Of a stretch of 64,000 nt of DNA, positions 45,352 to 54,018 are shown piece by piece. Under the pieces are notes generated by a model that had not been told where the DNA came from, did no database searches, and saw nothing but the letters and a program-made list of their open reading frames with translations. This stretch comes from Synechococcus sp. UW179A (lineage in GTDB: Bacteria; Cyanobacteriota; Cyanobacteriia; PCC-6307; Cyanobiaceae), in NCBI RefSeq assembly GCF_900473965.1, contig NZ_UCNJ01000025.1:186001-250000 (forward strand), in the 5' to 3' direction. A program made the position numbers and the translations under genes. Within the stretch, counting starts at the first letter, position 1; every line of letters starts with the position of its first letter.

Positions 45352-46487
45352 TGGCGGGTCTGGCCACACCGGAGCAGTGCTGGATTCCCTGGATGCGCCG
45401 TGCGCTCCAGCTTGCTGCCCTGGCGGAAGGACGCACCAGCCCTAACCCTTTGGTGGGTGCGGTTGTGTTGGATTCAGACTTCCGCTTGGTGGGAGAAGGC
45501 TTTCATGCTCGAGCAGGACTGCCTCATGCCGAACCTGGGGCCCTCAAGCAGGCTGGCAAAGCCGCAGAGGGCGGCACGATTGTGGTCACCCTGGAGCCCT
45601 GCTGTCATCAGGGCAGGACACCTCCCTGCACCGAAGCGATTCTCGCTGCTGGTATCCAGCGGGTCGTGGTCGCCCTGACTGATCCTGATCCGCGCGTTGC
45701 CGGTGGTGGTTTGCAGCGTCTGCGGGATGCCGGTTTGGAGGTGATCAGCGGAATCCTGGCGTCAGAGGCCGCTTATCAGAACCGGGCCTTTGTCCATCGT
45801 GTGCGCACTGGTCGTCCCTGGGGAGTGCTCAAATGGGCGATGAGCCTGGATGGGCGTACGGCGCTGCCAAATGGAGCCAGTCAGTGGATCAGCGGTCCGC
45901 CTGCGCGGGCCTGGGTGCATCAACTCAGGTCTCAGTGCGACGCAGTGATCGTGGGTGGTGGCACCGTGCGGGCCGACGATCCGCTGCTCACCAGCCGTGG
46001 TCATCGCTCGCCAGAACCGCTGAGAGTTGTGCTCAGCCGCAGCCTTGACCTGCCCTTGTCAGCCCAGCTTTGGCGACAGACCACAGCTCCCACTCTGGTG
46101 GCCCATGCAGGCTCTGGAAACATGGAAACGGCACCCCAGGCCAACCATGTGGCTGCCTTGCAGGCCCAGGGAGTGGAACTCCAGAAGTTGGATCACTGTG
46201 ACCCTGAACACCTACTGCGGGAACTGGCCCGCCGTGGATGTAATCGGGTTCTGTGGGAATGCGGCCCGGGTCTCGCCTCAGCTGCATTGCAGCAGGATTG
46301 TGTTCAAGAGATCGCTGCGGTGATTGCACCGAAGCTGCTGGGAGGAGAGCTGGCTCGCACGCCACTGGGTGACCTGGGCTTCACGGCGATGGATCAGGTG
46401 TTCAGCTTGAACTGTGAGCCAGGCCTGAGCCTTGGTCAGGACATTTTGATGCAGGCGCAAGTCAGTGCTTTCGCAGCTCCGAACTGA
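45351..46487 (+). CDS. ribD: Riboflavin biosynthesis deaminase/reductase
   Basis: 378 residues. The N-terminal cytidine-deaminase-like domain has the zinc site HAEPGAL and LEPCCHQGRTPPCTEAI. The C-terminal reductase domain (from about residue 155: WGVLKWAMSLDGRTA) has VIVGGGTVRADDPLLTSR. The protein deaminates the pyrimidine ring of the riboflavin precursor and then reduces the ribose, using NADPH, in the cytoplasm. Usual full length. It is coupled to the DUF3122 gene upstream and overlaps the opposite-strand potassium channel gene by 26 bp. Confidence 0.95.
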   Translation: MAGLATPEQCWIPWMRRALQLAALAEGRTSPNPLVGAVVLDSDFRLVGEGFHARAGLPHAEPGALKQAGKAAEGGTIVVTLEPCCHQGRTPPCTEAILAAGIQRVVVALTDPDPRVAGGGLQRLRDAGLEVISGILASEAAYQNRAFVHRVRTGRPWGVLKWAMSLDGRTALPNGASQWISGPPARAWVHQLRSQCDAVIVGGGTVRADDPLLTSRGHRSPEPLRVVLSRSLDLPLSAQLWRQTTAPTLVAHAGSGNMETAPQANHVAALQAQGVELQKLDHCDPEHLLRELARRGCNRVLWECGPGLASAALQQDCVQEIAAVIAPKLLGGELARTPLGDLGFTAMDQVFSLNCEPGLSLGQDILMQAQVSAFAAPN

Positions 46488-47184
46488 AACGGCCGATCAG
46501 GATCCCCATCACCACAGCCAGATACAGCTGACCGGCCACACCGGTACTCACCGCCAGCATGCGTGCCATTGGATGCACCGGAGTGATGTCGCCGAATCCC
46601 ACGGTGGTTAGACAGATGAAGGCGAAATAATTGATCTGTGCAAACGCTGGAGTCCACTGCAGCACGTTGGAGTTGCCCACCACATCGTCCCCAGGGAGAC
46701 CAACTGGCTCGAAGCTGCCGGGCAGAATCGTTTCAACGCCAATCATCACCAACCCAGAGGTCAGTCCAAGCAGGAGGTAGCCGGCGGCTGCACCCATCAG
46801 CACCTTTGAGGTCACACGCTGTTCGTGTGCCAGTCGTTTCACTAGGCGCACCACGCTCCAACCCACCAGCAGGCTCCAGCTCACGACCAGGGGGTAGCCG
46901 CTGAAGTGCCACTGAACAGGGGTGAACAACCACATGAGCTGAGTCACAAGAGCAACAATCCCCAGTGCCTGATACATCCGGTCGTGCAGTCTCAGCACCG
47001 GTTTGTGCAGCATCACCAGCTGGGTGAGCAGCAGGGCGATTAAGGCATAACCAAGGTTGCCCAACCAAGTGATGCGCGGAAAAGCAAAGCTCGCCATCAC
47101 CAAGAGGCAGAGCAACAGCAGCAGCTGGTAGATCTTTTCCTTCGTTGGTGTGCGCCCTGATAGCGATTGCATCGTGTTCACCAC
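46462..47184 (-). CDS. Two-pore-domain-type potassium channel family protein
   Basis: 240 residues. Several hydrophobic helices precede a C-terminal pore module: a helix around 130-150, the pore loop with selectivity filter TVGFGD (residues 194-199) and a last helix GVAGQLYLAVVMGILIGR. This is the Ion_trans_2 pattern. There is no obvious cytoplasmic RCK/TrkA domain, so gating is unclear. The gene converges on ribD with a 26-bp overlap of coding ends, and is divergent from ftsH. Confidence 0.88.
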   Translation of the reverse strand: MVNTMQSLSGRTPTKEKIYQLLLLLCLLVMASFAFPRITWLGNLGYALIALLLTQLVMLHKPVLRLHDRMYQALGIVALVTQLMWLFTPVQWHFSGYPLVVSWSLLVGWSVVRLVKRLAHEQRVTSKVLMGAAAGYLLLGLTSGLVMIGVETILPGSFEPVGLPGDDVVGNSNVLQWTPAFAQINYFAFICLTTVGFGDITPVHPMARMLAVSTGVAGQLYLAVVMGILIGRFSSELRKH

Positions 47185-47321
47185 GCTGAGCTCGAGAATG
47201 GCGAGGTTTGCCCGTGATGGCGAGCATCAACGCAATGATGTGTCGTTCGGTTCTCCGCCATCGCGCTGCGACCAGGCTTGGAATCTCGGCTTTAGCCTGA
47301 TATGAGCACAGGACGTGATTT

Positions 47322-49199
47322 ATGCCGATCCGCGAGGACGACAACCGCCCCAACCGCCGCTTTGGAATCCTCAACCTGGTGCTAATCGGTTTTGGTGTGT
47401 TGCTGCTGATCAGCAGCTTCATTCCCAATCAAGGGATGCAGCAGGTTCCTCGCGTGCCCTACTCCTTGTTTATCGACCAGGTGAACGACGGTGCCGTTAA
47501 GCGCGCATACATCACCCAGGATCAGATTCGTTACGAGCTCTCCGAAGCCGAAGAGGGAGCACCATCGGTGCTTGCTACCACACCGATCTTTGACATGGAT
47601 CTGCCTCAGCGCCTGGAGACCAAGGGCGTTGAGTTCGCCGCTGCTCCTCCGAAGAAGCCCAATATTTTCACCACCATTCTCAGCTGGGTCGTTCCCCCGC
47701 TGATTTTCATCCTGGTGCTCCAGTTTTTTGCACGCCGCTCCATGGGAGCTGGCGGAGCCCAGGGCGCCCTGAATTTCACCAAGAGCAAGGCCAAGGTCTA
47801 CGTGCCCGATGAGCAGTCGCGCGTCACTTTTGCGGATGTGGCCGGCGTTGATGAGGCCAAGGATGAACTGGCCGAAATCGTTGATTTCCTCAAGTCGTCG
47901 GATCGCTACACCGAAATCGGTGCTCGCATTCCCAAGGGTGTGCTGCTGGTGGGACCTCCCGGTACCGGTAAAACGCTCCTCTCTAAGGCTGTCGCTGGAG
48001 AGGCGGGAGTGCCTTTCTTCATCATCAGCGGCTCGGAATTCGTTGAGCTGTTCGTTGGCGCAGGAGCGGCGCGCGTTCGCGATCTGTTTGAGCAGGCCAA
48101 GAAGAACGCTCCTTGCATCATCTTCATCGACGAACTGGATGCCATCGGCAAAAGTCGTTCCGGCTCAATGGGCGTTGTAGGGGGCAACGATGAGCGTGAG
48201 CAGACCCTCAACCAGCTGCTCACCGAGATGGACGGTTTTGCCTCCAAAGACAAGCCGGTGATTGTGCTGGCAGCCACCAACCAGCCGGAAGTGCTGGATG
48301 CAGCCTTGCTGCGTCCCGGTCGCTTCGATCGCCAGGTATTAGTGGATCGTCCCGATCTCTCTGGTCGTAAGACGATTTTGGAGATTTACGCCAAAAAGGT
48401 GAAGTTGGCAGAAGGTGTCGATCTCGACCGCATTGCTCAGGCCACCAGCGGCTTTGCCGGTGCGGACCTCGCCAATCTTGTTAATGAGGCAGCACTGTTG
48501 GCGGCCCGTGCCAAGCGCACCAAAGTTGAGCAACAGGATCTTGGTGAAGCGATTGAGCGGGTCGTTGCAGGTTTGGAGAAGAAGAGCCGTGTGCTCCAGG
48601 ACGATGAAAAGAAGGTGGTGGCTTATCACGAAGTGGGTCACGCCATCGTCGGTCACCTGATGCCTGGTGGCAGCAAGGTGGCCAAGATTTCGATTGTGCC
48701 CCGTGGCATGAGTGCGCTCGGCTACACCTTGCAGCTCCCCACCGAGGAACGGTTCCTTAATTCCAGAGAAGAACTGCAGGGTCAGATCGCCACGCTGTTG
48801 GGTGGCCGATCAGCGGAGGAAGTGGTGTTCGGCAAGGTCACCACTGGTGCATCCAACGATCTGCAGCGAGCCACGGATATTGCTGAGCAGATGGTGGGGA
48901 CCTACGGCATGAGTGAGACTCTCGGACCACTGGCCTACGACAAACAGGGCGGAGGCCGTTTCCTCGGGGGCGGCAACAATCCTCGCCGCACCGTCAGTGA
49001 TGCCACAGCTCAGGCCATCGACAAAGAGGTGAGAGCACTTGTCGACACCGCCCATGATCAGGCCCTGACGATCCTGCGTCAGAACATGGCTCTGCTAGAG
49101 ACCATTTCTCAGAAGATTCTGGAGAAGGAAGTGATTGAAGGTGATGAGCTCAAAGAGATGCTCGATGCCAGCGTCATGCCTGAGGCAATTGCTGCCTGA
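47322..49199 (+). CDS. ftsH: ATP-dependent zinc metalloprotease FtsH
   Basis: 625 residues. Two membrane helices (about 16-36 and 120-140) flank a short periplasmic/lumenal region. The AAA domain has Walker A GPPGTGKT (about 211-218), Walker [12 protein letters not shown] and the second region of homology. The zinc site is HEVGH (436-440), where many FtsH proteins have HEAGH. The [15 protein letters not shown] segment fits a cyanobacterial FtsH1/FtsH3-type subunit rather than the FtsH2 type, though I cannot prove the subtype. It degrades damaged or short-lived membrane and soluble proteins as a hexamer. Confidence 0.95.
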   Translation: MPIREDDNRPNRRFGILNLVLIGFGVLLLISSFIPNQGMQQVPRVPYSLFIDQVNDGAVKRAYITQDQIRYELSEAEEGAPSVLATTPIFDMDLPQRLETKGVEFAAAPPKKPNIFTTILSWVVPPLIFILVLQFFARRSMGAGGAQGALNFTKSKAKVYVPDEQSRVTFADVAGVDEAKDELAEIVDFLKSSDRYTEIGARIPKGVLLVGPPGTGKTLLSKAVAGEAGVPFFIISGSEFVELFVGAGAARVRDLFEQAKKNAPCIIFIDELDAIGKSRSGSMGVVGGNDEREQTLNQLLTEMDGFASKDKPVIVLAATNQPEVLDAALLRPGRFDRQVLVDRPDLSGRKTILEIYAKKVKLAEGVDLDRIAQATSGFAGADLANLVNEAALLAARAKRTKVEQQDLGEAIERVVAGLEKKSRVLQDDEKKVVAYHEVGHAIVGHLMPGGSKVAKISIVPRGMSALGYTLQLPTEERFLNSREELQGQIATLLGGRSAEEVVFGKVTTGASNDLQRATDIAEQMVGTYGMSETLGPLAYDKQGGGRFLGGGNNPRRTVSDATAQAIDKEVRALVDTAHDQALTILRQNMALLETISQKILEKEVIEGDELKEMLDASVMPEAIAA

Positions 49200-49251
49200 G
49201 GCTTGACGGATTCACTGTTTGTCTCCGATAACACTCCTTTGAACTCAGTCC

Positions 49252-50208
49252 ATGACGTCCGCCACCACCAGCGTTGCTGCCGTCCTTTCGGCACTGAGCG
49301 GCAAAGACTTCCTGTCGTCGGCGGACACCACCGCTGAGCAGACAGCGGCATTGCTTGAGCTGGCAAGCCAGCTCAAGAGTGGTGACCGCAGGATTGATCT
49401 CGGCAACCGCGTGCTTGGCCTGATTTTCACCAAAGCCTCCACACGCACCCGCGTTAGCTTCCAGGTGGCGATGGCCAGACTGGGTGGGCAGACCGTAGAT
49501 CTCAATCCCCAGTTCACCCAGTTGGGACGTGGGGAGCCCTTGGAAGACACCGCCAGGGTGTTGAGTCGCTTTTGTGATGTGCTCGCAGTCCGCACCTTTG
49601 CCCAGCAGGAGCTAGCTGATTACGCCTACTGGGCCTCGATTCCGGTGATCAATGCTCTCACTGACCTGGAACATCCTTGCCAGGCTCTGGCCGACTTTCT
49701 CACGATGCAGGAAGCCTTCGGTGAGCTCCAAGGTCAGACGCTGACTTACGTGGGCGATGGCAACAACGTGGCGCACTCCTTGATGCTCTGTGGCGCTTTG
49801 CTGGGCGTCAATGTGCGCATCGCTTGTCCTGATGGATTCGAGCCACTACCAGGTGTGCTTGACCAGGCCCGTTCCCTGGCGATTGGCGGTGCTGAGATCA
49901 GCGTCACCAGTGATCCATCGGTTGCGGTTGCAGGCGCGCAGGCGCTCTACACCGATGTTTGGGCCTCGATGGGGCAGGAACAAGAGCAGCTGGAGCGAGA
50001 AAAGGCCTTCCAGGGGTTTTGTGTGAATGAAGAACTGCTGGCTAAAGCAGATGCACGCGCCATTGTGTTGCACTGTCTTCCTGCCCATCGCGGCGAAGAG
50101 ATCAGTGCTGGGGTGATGGAGGGCTCCGCTAGTCGGATCTTTGATCAGGCAGAAAATCGCTTGCATGCGCAACAAGCTTTGCTTGCTGCATTGTTGGGTG
50201 GTCTTTAG
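49252..50208 (+). CDS. argF: Ornithine carbamoyltransferase
   Basis: 318 residues. The carbamoyl-phosphate site STRTR is at residues 63-67 and HPCQ-like binding appears as EHPCQALADF. The ornithine-binding loop is ALYTDVWASMGQE, and the catalytic HCLPAHRG is at about 274-281. The enzyme makes citrulline from ornithine and carbamoyl phosphate in arginine synthesis. It follows ftsH by 52 bp on the same strand. The length is normal and nothing is unusual. Confidence 0.95.
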   Translation: MTSATTSVAAVLSALSGKDFLSSADTTAEQTAALLELASQLKSGDRRIDLGNRVLGLIFTKASTRTRVSFQVAMARLGGQTVDLNPQFTQLGRGEPLEDTARVLSRFCDVLAVRTFAQQELADYAYWASIPVINALTDLEHPCQALADFLTMQEAFGELQGQTLTYVGDGNNVAHSLMLCGALLGVNVRIACPDGFEPLPGVLDQARSLAIGGAEISVTSDPSVAVAGAQALYTDVWASMGQEQEQLEREKAFQGFCVNEELLAKADARAIVLHCLPAHRGEEISAGVMEGSASRIFDQAENRLHAQQALLAALLGGL

Positions 50209-50438
50209 GTAACGACGCCAAGCCTGTTTGGAGATTTCAAAAAGCTGAATACCGAATTTGAATTCGTTGATTCGTTGTTAGTGAAGCTTGACTATTGGCT
50301 TTTGACTGCGCTTTAATGCGCTTAGTTAAGCTGCTTTTTAGAGGCTGATTTGAGCTGTTTTAGGAATAGTTGACTAAAGAACAATTCGCGAAGGAAGGGA
50401 CTAATGCGATGAAGAAAAATTGTTTAGATTGATCGCAA

Positions 50439-50693
50439 TTAGGGCATGAGTTGGCCCTTGCTCACCACCAAATTATTTGAGTCATAGCACTTGATACAGC
50501 CCGCTACACCGCCAGCTATGTGTTCCAGTTCTTGTTCATTGAGCAGGCTTATTTTGTCAGCAGTGAATTCATGACCATGTTCTTTAGCGATGTCTGCGAC
50601 TTCCTGAGCTGAATTCGCAGCTTTGAGTTTCTCCTGAAGATTGGAGTCGCCTTTGGCTTTGGCAAGGAAGACTTTGAGTTGCTCTAAGGACAT
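50439..50693 (-). CDS. Nif11-leader RiPP precursor (prochlorosin-like)
   Basis: 84 residues. The first about 62 form a Nif11-type leader (MSLEQLKVFLAKAKGD, AKEHGHEFTADKI) ending in the double-glycine site LEHIAGG. The remaining 22 residues are a short core beginning VAGCIKCYDSNN, with two Cys and two Ser. Two lanthionine rings would be possible if a ProcM-type lanthipeptide synthetase acts on it. No such enzyme and no peptidase-transporter lies in the window, as expected for families where one synthetase serves many scattered precursors. The leader is closely similar to that of the precursor at 62.8-63.1 kb, while the core differs completely. Confidence 0.88.
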   Translation of the reverse strand: MSLEQLKVFLAKAKGDSNLQEKLKAANSAQEVADIAKEHGHEFTADKISLLNEQELEHIAGGVAGCIKCYDSNNLVVSKGQLMP

Positions 50694-50744
50694 GAATCAC
50701 TGCGCATTGGTGAAATTATAGATCTTGTTTGATGTGCTCGTTAG

Positions 50745-50897
50745 TTATTTGTTCACTCTCGGCTCCGCTTTGAAAAACATTCTTGCGGAGCCACCACCAC
50801 TGATTCCTTTTAGCTCTTCATCAGACAGCTCAACTAAGCCCTTCAGTTCTTCCTCTGAGAACTTTTTGCTGTCTTTATTGGGTTGTGCTTTGGCCAT
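50745..50897 (-). CDS. Tiny double-glycine peptide (CCRG-2-like RiPP precursor candidate)
   Basis: A 50-residue frame starting ATG at 50897. It begins MAKAQPNKDSKKFSEEEL, continues LVELSDEELKGISGG and ends with a 15-residue tail, GSARMFFKAEPRVNK. LSDEELKGISGG is a typical bacteriocin-type leader end with a double-glycine cleavage site. The tail has no Cys. It lies 51 bp upstream of the Nif11-leader gene on the same strand, so the two may be co-transcribed. I know similar short peptides in marine picocyanobacteria, annotated as CCRG-2 RiPPs. No ribosome-binding site is seen. Confidence 0.6.
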   Translation of the reverse strand: MAKAQPNKDSKKFSEEELKGLVELSDEELKGISGGGSARMFFKAEPRVNK

Positions 50898-51273
50898 TGA
50901 GATTTTGGGCTCTATTCAATGGTCATAGCAATAATCTGTAGATCGCACAGAATCGACAGAGATTACAGAAGAAAACTCAGCGCTTGGCGGGGTTGGACAC
51001 TGGTTTTAAAGCCTGACGAAAATCAACCATCTACGAGATGCTTTCTCCCGAACTTTGTTTGTTGTGATACAGATTCACTTGTTAAAGCTTGATCCGGGCA
51101 TTGGCTGCCCACTATTTATTTGATATTCAGGATGATTTGACTCATTCGCATTGCAAGAAACTTTGAGCAAGCTTTTCCACAAGTGCTATATGCAGGCACT
51201 GGTGAGATGTGGATTAACGACACATGAAAACAGTTCCTACATGTATAAAGATCCTTGTTTTCTTTCATAGCCA
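50898..51273. other. Gap with no supported gene
   Basis: AT-rich stretch with no frame longer than a few dozen codons that looks coding, and no clear hairpin with a T run. It probably contains the promoter of the two minus-strand peptide genes. Confidence 0.4.
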
Positions 51274-51429
51274 TTAAGAAAAACTCTCTACAACTGATCC
51301 TATTGTCGATGCAAGAATGAAAAAAGTGCTTACAGCAATGAAAATACCAATGAGAACTGTTGGGTTTACGTTGCTTACTGCTTCGTCGTCTAACGCTTGA
51401 ACAGTGTTGTCGATTACTTTATTTGCCAT
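51274..51429 (-). CDS. 51-residue single-helix membrane protein
   Basis: From the ATG at 51429: a polar N-terminus (MANKVIDNTVQALDDEAVSN) and one hydrophobic helix (VLIGIFIAVSTFFILASTIG). A longer in-frame reading to 51594 would translate straight through a terminator hairpin (51491-51513), so the short start is chosen. Function unknown. Tiny one-helix proteins like this often associate with photosynthetic or respiratory complexes, but nothing here shows that. Confidence 0.55.
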   Translation of the reverse strand: MANKVIDNTVQALDDEAVSNVNPTVLIGIFIAVSTFFILASTIGSVVESFS

Positions 51430-51490
51430 GGAATTAATTTGTAGTTCTCTCATTTTATGCCAAAAAAGCCTTAGCAATTTCGGGAGACAG

Positions 51491-51513
51491 AAAAAGCCCT
51501 GAAAAACGGGCTT
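51491..51513 (-). terminator. Terminator-like hairpin facing the minus strand
   Basis: AAGCCC (51494-51499) pairs with GGGCTT (51508-51513) around an 8-nt loop. On the minus strand the stem is followed by TTTTTC. No gene ends immediately upstream of it on that strand, which suggests an unannotated short transcript between here and about 51840. Confidence 0.5.
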
Positions 51514-51842
51514 CTTGTTAAAATTAATGTTGCCAAAAGAAGCATTTGTGCTGAATTGATGTTCAATCTTGCGCAGCGCTTCAAGAATTAACAATAAGCC
51601 AGCTTATTAAATGTTTAGCGTTCTTTGTCTCGGAGGAAATTGTTGCCCGTAGGGAAGTGGTTTCTGCAGACACTGCGATAAAGCACTTTGATGGTTTTTC
51701 ATTCTCGCCCAGTTGATTTCTCGTGATTGAATTGGTCAGCAAACTCAGCAAAAGACTTGCTGATGTCGAGTGTTCAGACGACGGGTTCGATCATTTGATT
51801 GTGTTGAATTAGCAGGATTCAATTTTTGCTTTGATCAAAGAA

Positions 51843-51870
51843 AAGCCCAAGGCATCTTCATGAAGCCTTG
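51843..51870 (-). terminator. Possible terminator hairpin facing the minus strand
   Basis: CAAGGC (51848-51853) pairs with GCCTTG (51865-51870) around an 11-nt loop. On the minus strand GGGCTTTTCTTT follows. It is weaker than its neighbours. Confidence 0.35.
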
Positions 51871-51939
51871 CCGAATCAGAACCGCTAAATTCTTGCACGC
51901 TATGCACTGAAGGATGGTTTCAGCGAGCCAGGATGAATC

Positions 51940-51965
51940 AAAAAGAGGCTGGTAGCTCCAGCCTC
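51940..51965 (-). terminator. Rho-independent terminator of the hli gene
   Basis: A perfect 8-bp stem, GAGGCTGG (51945-51952) with CCAGCCTC (51958-51965), 5-nt loop. On the minus strand it is followed by five T. It lies 80 bp beyond the stop of the Hlip gene. Confidence 0.8.
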
Positions 51966-52045
51966 AGGGTGAGTTTGGTTTGGAGTTGTCGTGCCCGATG
52001 AATTGGCCGATCGAATCCGCGTTGAGGCCTGCGTTCCTGAGCCGG

Positions 52046-52246
52046 TCAGCTGAAGAAGCTGAGAAGACCAGAGAAATCGATTCCTTTGGTTGACTCGTTG
52101 AAACCCCAGACCTGTTGAATAATTCCTTTGCCGGTTACGGCTTCAACGGCTAGACCAATAACAAGGCCAAGCATAGCTGCTCGCCCGTTGAGCTTTTCGC
52201 TAAAAACCTTTTGTGGATCAGGGGTGTTGGAGGATGAAGAAGTCAT
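52046..52246 (-). CDS. hli: High-light-inducible protein (Hlip)
   Basis: 66 residues from the ATG at 52246; a GTG at 52261 would add five. The single membrane helix carries the chlorophyll-binding signature EKLNGRAAMLGLVIGLAVEA with the conserved Glu, Asn and Arg. The downstream GKGIIQQVWG is also typical. Hlips bind chlorophyll and carotenoid as dimers in thylakoids and protect photosystem assembly under stress. A strong terminator follows, so it is a single-gene transcript. Confidence 0.92.
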   Translation of the reverse strand: MTSSSSNTPDPQKVFSEKLNGRAAMLGLVIGLAVEAVTGKGIIQQVWGFNESTKGIDFSGLLSFFS

Positions 52247-52261
52247 TGAGATAACAGCCAC

Positions 52262-52771
52262 TGCGCAAATATTAACGAACGTAACGATCGGTTGACGTGC
52301 GTCTGGCGATTGTCTGCCTTTGCCAATATTTCAGCCCTTCTCGGCCCTGTTGCTGAGATCGGTTCAGGCGTTGAAGAGCGCTTGCGGGGGCCAGCCCTAC
52401 TCAAGCAGCAGATTTCAAGGCGACTCGTCTTGTGCTGCAGCTAAGTGGTGATCATCTCTGTTTGCGTCGGGCCTATCGGCTCATGCTGTCGCGTGATGGA
52501 AAGCACAAATGGGAGCTGACATGCCAGCTGGTTGTGGGTATTACCCGAGTGTCGCGACACATCTTTGACTGTGATCTGCACTGCTTCGGCCCAGTCAATC
52601 GGCACAGAAATTACAGACGGCAAGCGCCAGCCGTATCGAGCACCGGCTTGTTCTTTGAGGGCCATTGATTACGACGAGTCTCAAATGAAGGAAAGCGACG
52701 GAGCCAGACGTGAACAGCAGTCGGAGTTGATTTACGACTGTTAGTCAAGCCAGTTCAGGATCCGTAGCGAC
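52262..52771. other. Gap with no firmly supported gene
   Basis: About 510 bp. Open frames of about 75 codons exist on both strands at 52432-52668 and overlap each other. Neither has a good start site or recognisable composition. The first 100 bp probably hold the Hlip promoter. Confidence 0.4.
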
Positions 52772-52963
52772 TTAGAGCAACCACCAGCCAAGCAGTAAGC
52801 CCAGGATCAGGCCCTTCAGCCAAATCAGTGCTGCCATCTGATAGTTCGATAGCCCTAGTTTTTTCTGAATCCAGTTGAACGCCTGCTCATCAGCGAAGAA
52901 GACTGCACGGATTGGGCGGATAAACCATTCCATCGAGAGAAGCACGGTCGACTCTATTTTCAT
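52772..52963 (-). CDS. Small membrane protein, unknown function
   Basis: 63 residues from the ATG at 52963, preceded by AGGGA. A longer frame to 53128 adds Cys-rich sequence of poor character. It has a basic amphipathic middle (FADEQAFNWIQKKLGLSNYQ) and a C-terminal helix (ALIWLKGLILGLLLGWWLL) running to the end. The C-terminal tail anchor is clear; the function is unknown. Confidence 0.55.
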   Translation of the reverse strand: MKIESTVLLSMEWFIRPIRAVFFADEQAFNWIQKKLGLSNYQMAALIWLKGLILGLLLGWWLL

Positions 52964-53391
52964 TGCCGGGATCCCTGTGCAGCAACAGACGGTGGTCAGC
53001 CGTTTCGTCTCAACTGATTTCATCAGTAGCTGTTTTTGCCCATGGCAGTGTTTTATGTCTACGAGCGGAGCAAGGCAGAGTTGAGCACTGATCGGGATGA
53101 TGCAACTTTTGAGAACTTGCGGGTTCATGCCCTGGTGACAACCTTTAAGTCAAATTGACATTCTTCAATCAGCGATGAAATGCGTTGCACTTCTTGCTTG
53201 AAGTTCTTTGTGAGGACTCAGGACCTTTGAAGCCATCACTGGAGAATTGAATTCCACTTGGCGGGTTGTGGATCGCTGAAGGCACAGAGCAATAGAAAGT
53301 TGAACGTCAAAGATCTCTGTAGGGCCCTTGCGGCTGATCACTGCCTGCTGGCTTTCGCTGATCCATTCGCGATCAGGTTTCGACTTAGCTG

Positions 53392-54018
53392 TTAGCCATT
53401 GTCTGCACAGGAATCTGAGGTGTGTTTCAACGTTCCAGGTTGCACTGCTTGAATCTTTTCTGCCAGTTGTTGCAGAAGATCTGCGCTGCTTGAAAGGGAT
53501 TGTCCGTAGTCCCTTTCCAGCTCTTCACAGCACCTCTTCAAGGTTGAATGATCTTGTGTGTTCAGTGCATCAAGGGATTCAAGGATCAGAGCAAGATGGC
53601 GGCTGGTTTCGCGGCAGCGGTGACTGCTCAGAGCGAGGAGTTCAATGATCAGGTCGCTGTCGTAGACCGCCGCTTGCAGCAGGTCATCTGCTTTCACCTC
53701 CAACAGCTCAGCAGGCCCACGGCTCACCGTGACTGTGGCGCTGTGAGTTTGGTCGCCCATCAAGGCCATCTCCCCAGCCATTTCGCCGGGGCCAACCGTG
53801 GCGATGAGCCGAGACTGGCCTCCGGCTTCCGTTCGTTTAACGCTTAGTTCTCCAGCAAGCACTACCAAGACGCGTTCCGCAAGAGTGCCCTGTTGCATGA
53901 CGACTTCTCCGATGGATGGGCGAAGTGTTCTGTGATTGATTGCAGCGAGATGGGTGCTTACCAACATTGGTAAACGAACGCGCATCTTACGGAGTTCTCC
54001 AATCTTGCGCTCGTCCAC
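53392..54018 (-). CDS. Cyclic nucleotide-binding domain protein
   Basis: 208 residues. Residues about 18-120 form a cNMP-binding fold: IGEVVMQQGTLAERVLVVLAG, then VGPGEMAGEMALMGDQTHSATV, which matches the phosphate-binding cassette (GE-x-AL) although the Arg that usually contacts the phosphate is replaced by the His/Ser segment. The C-terminal about 80 residues are helical with no helix-turn-helix, so it is not a typical Crp-type regulator. It may act as a small regulatory module for another protein. It stands alone in a gene-poor region. Confidence 0.8.
   Translation of the reverse strand: MDERKIGELRKMRVRLPMLVSTHLAAINHRTLRPSIGEVVMQQGTLAERVLVVLAGELSVKRTEAGGQSRLIATVGPGEMAGEMALMGDQTHSATVTVSRGPAELLEVKADDLLQAAVYDSDLIIELLALSSHRCRETSRHLALILESLDALNTQDHSTLKRCCEELERDYGQSLSSSADLLQQLAEKIQAVQPGTLKHTSDSCADNG

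Noticed and set aside
51430-51594. Longer version of the 51-residue membrane protein starting at 51594
   Set aside because: It would translate through a terminator hairpin with its T run; the added residues have no protein character.
52432-52668. 78-codon plus-strand and 74-codon minus-strand frames
   Set aside because: They are mutually overlapping, and neither has a ribosome-binding site or a recognisable pattern, so I could not choose one.
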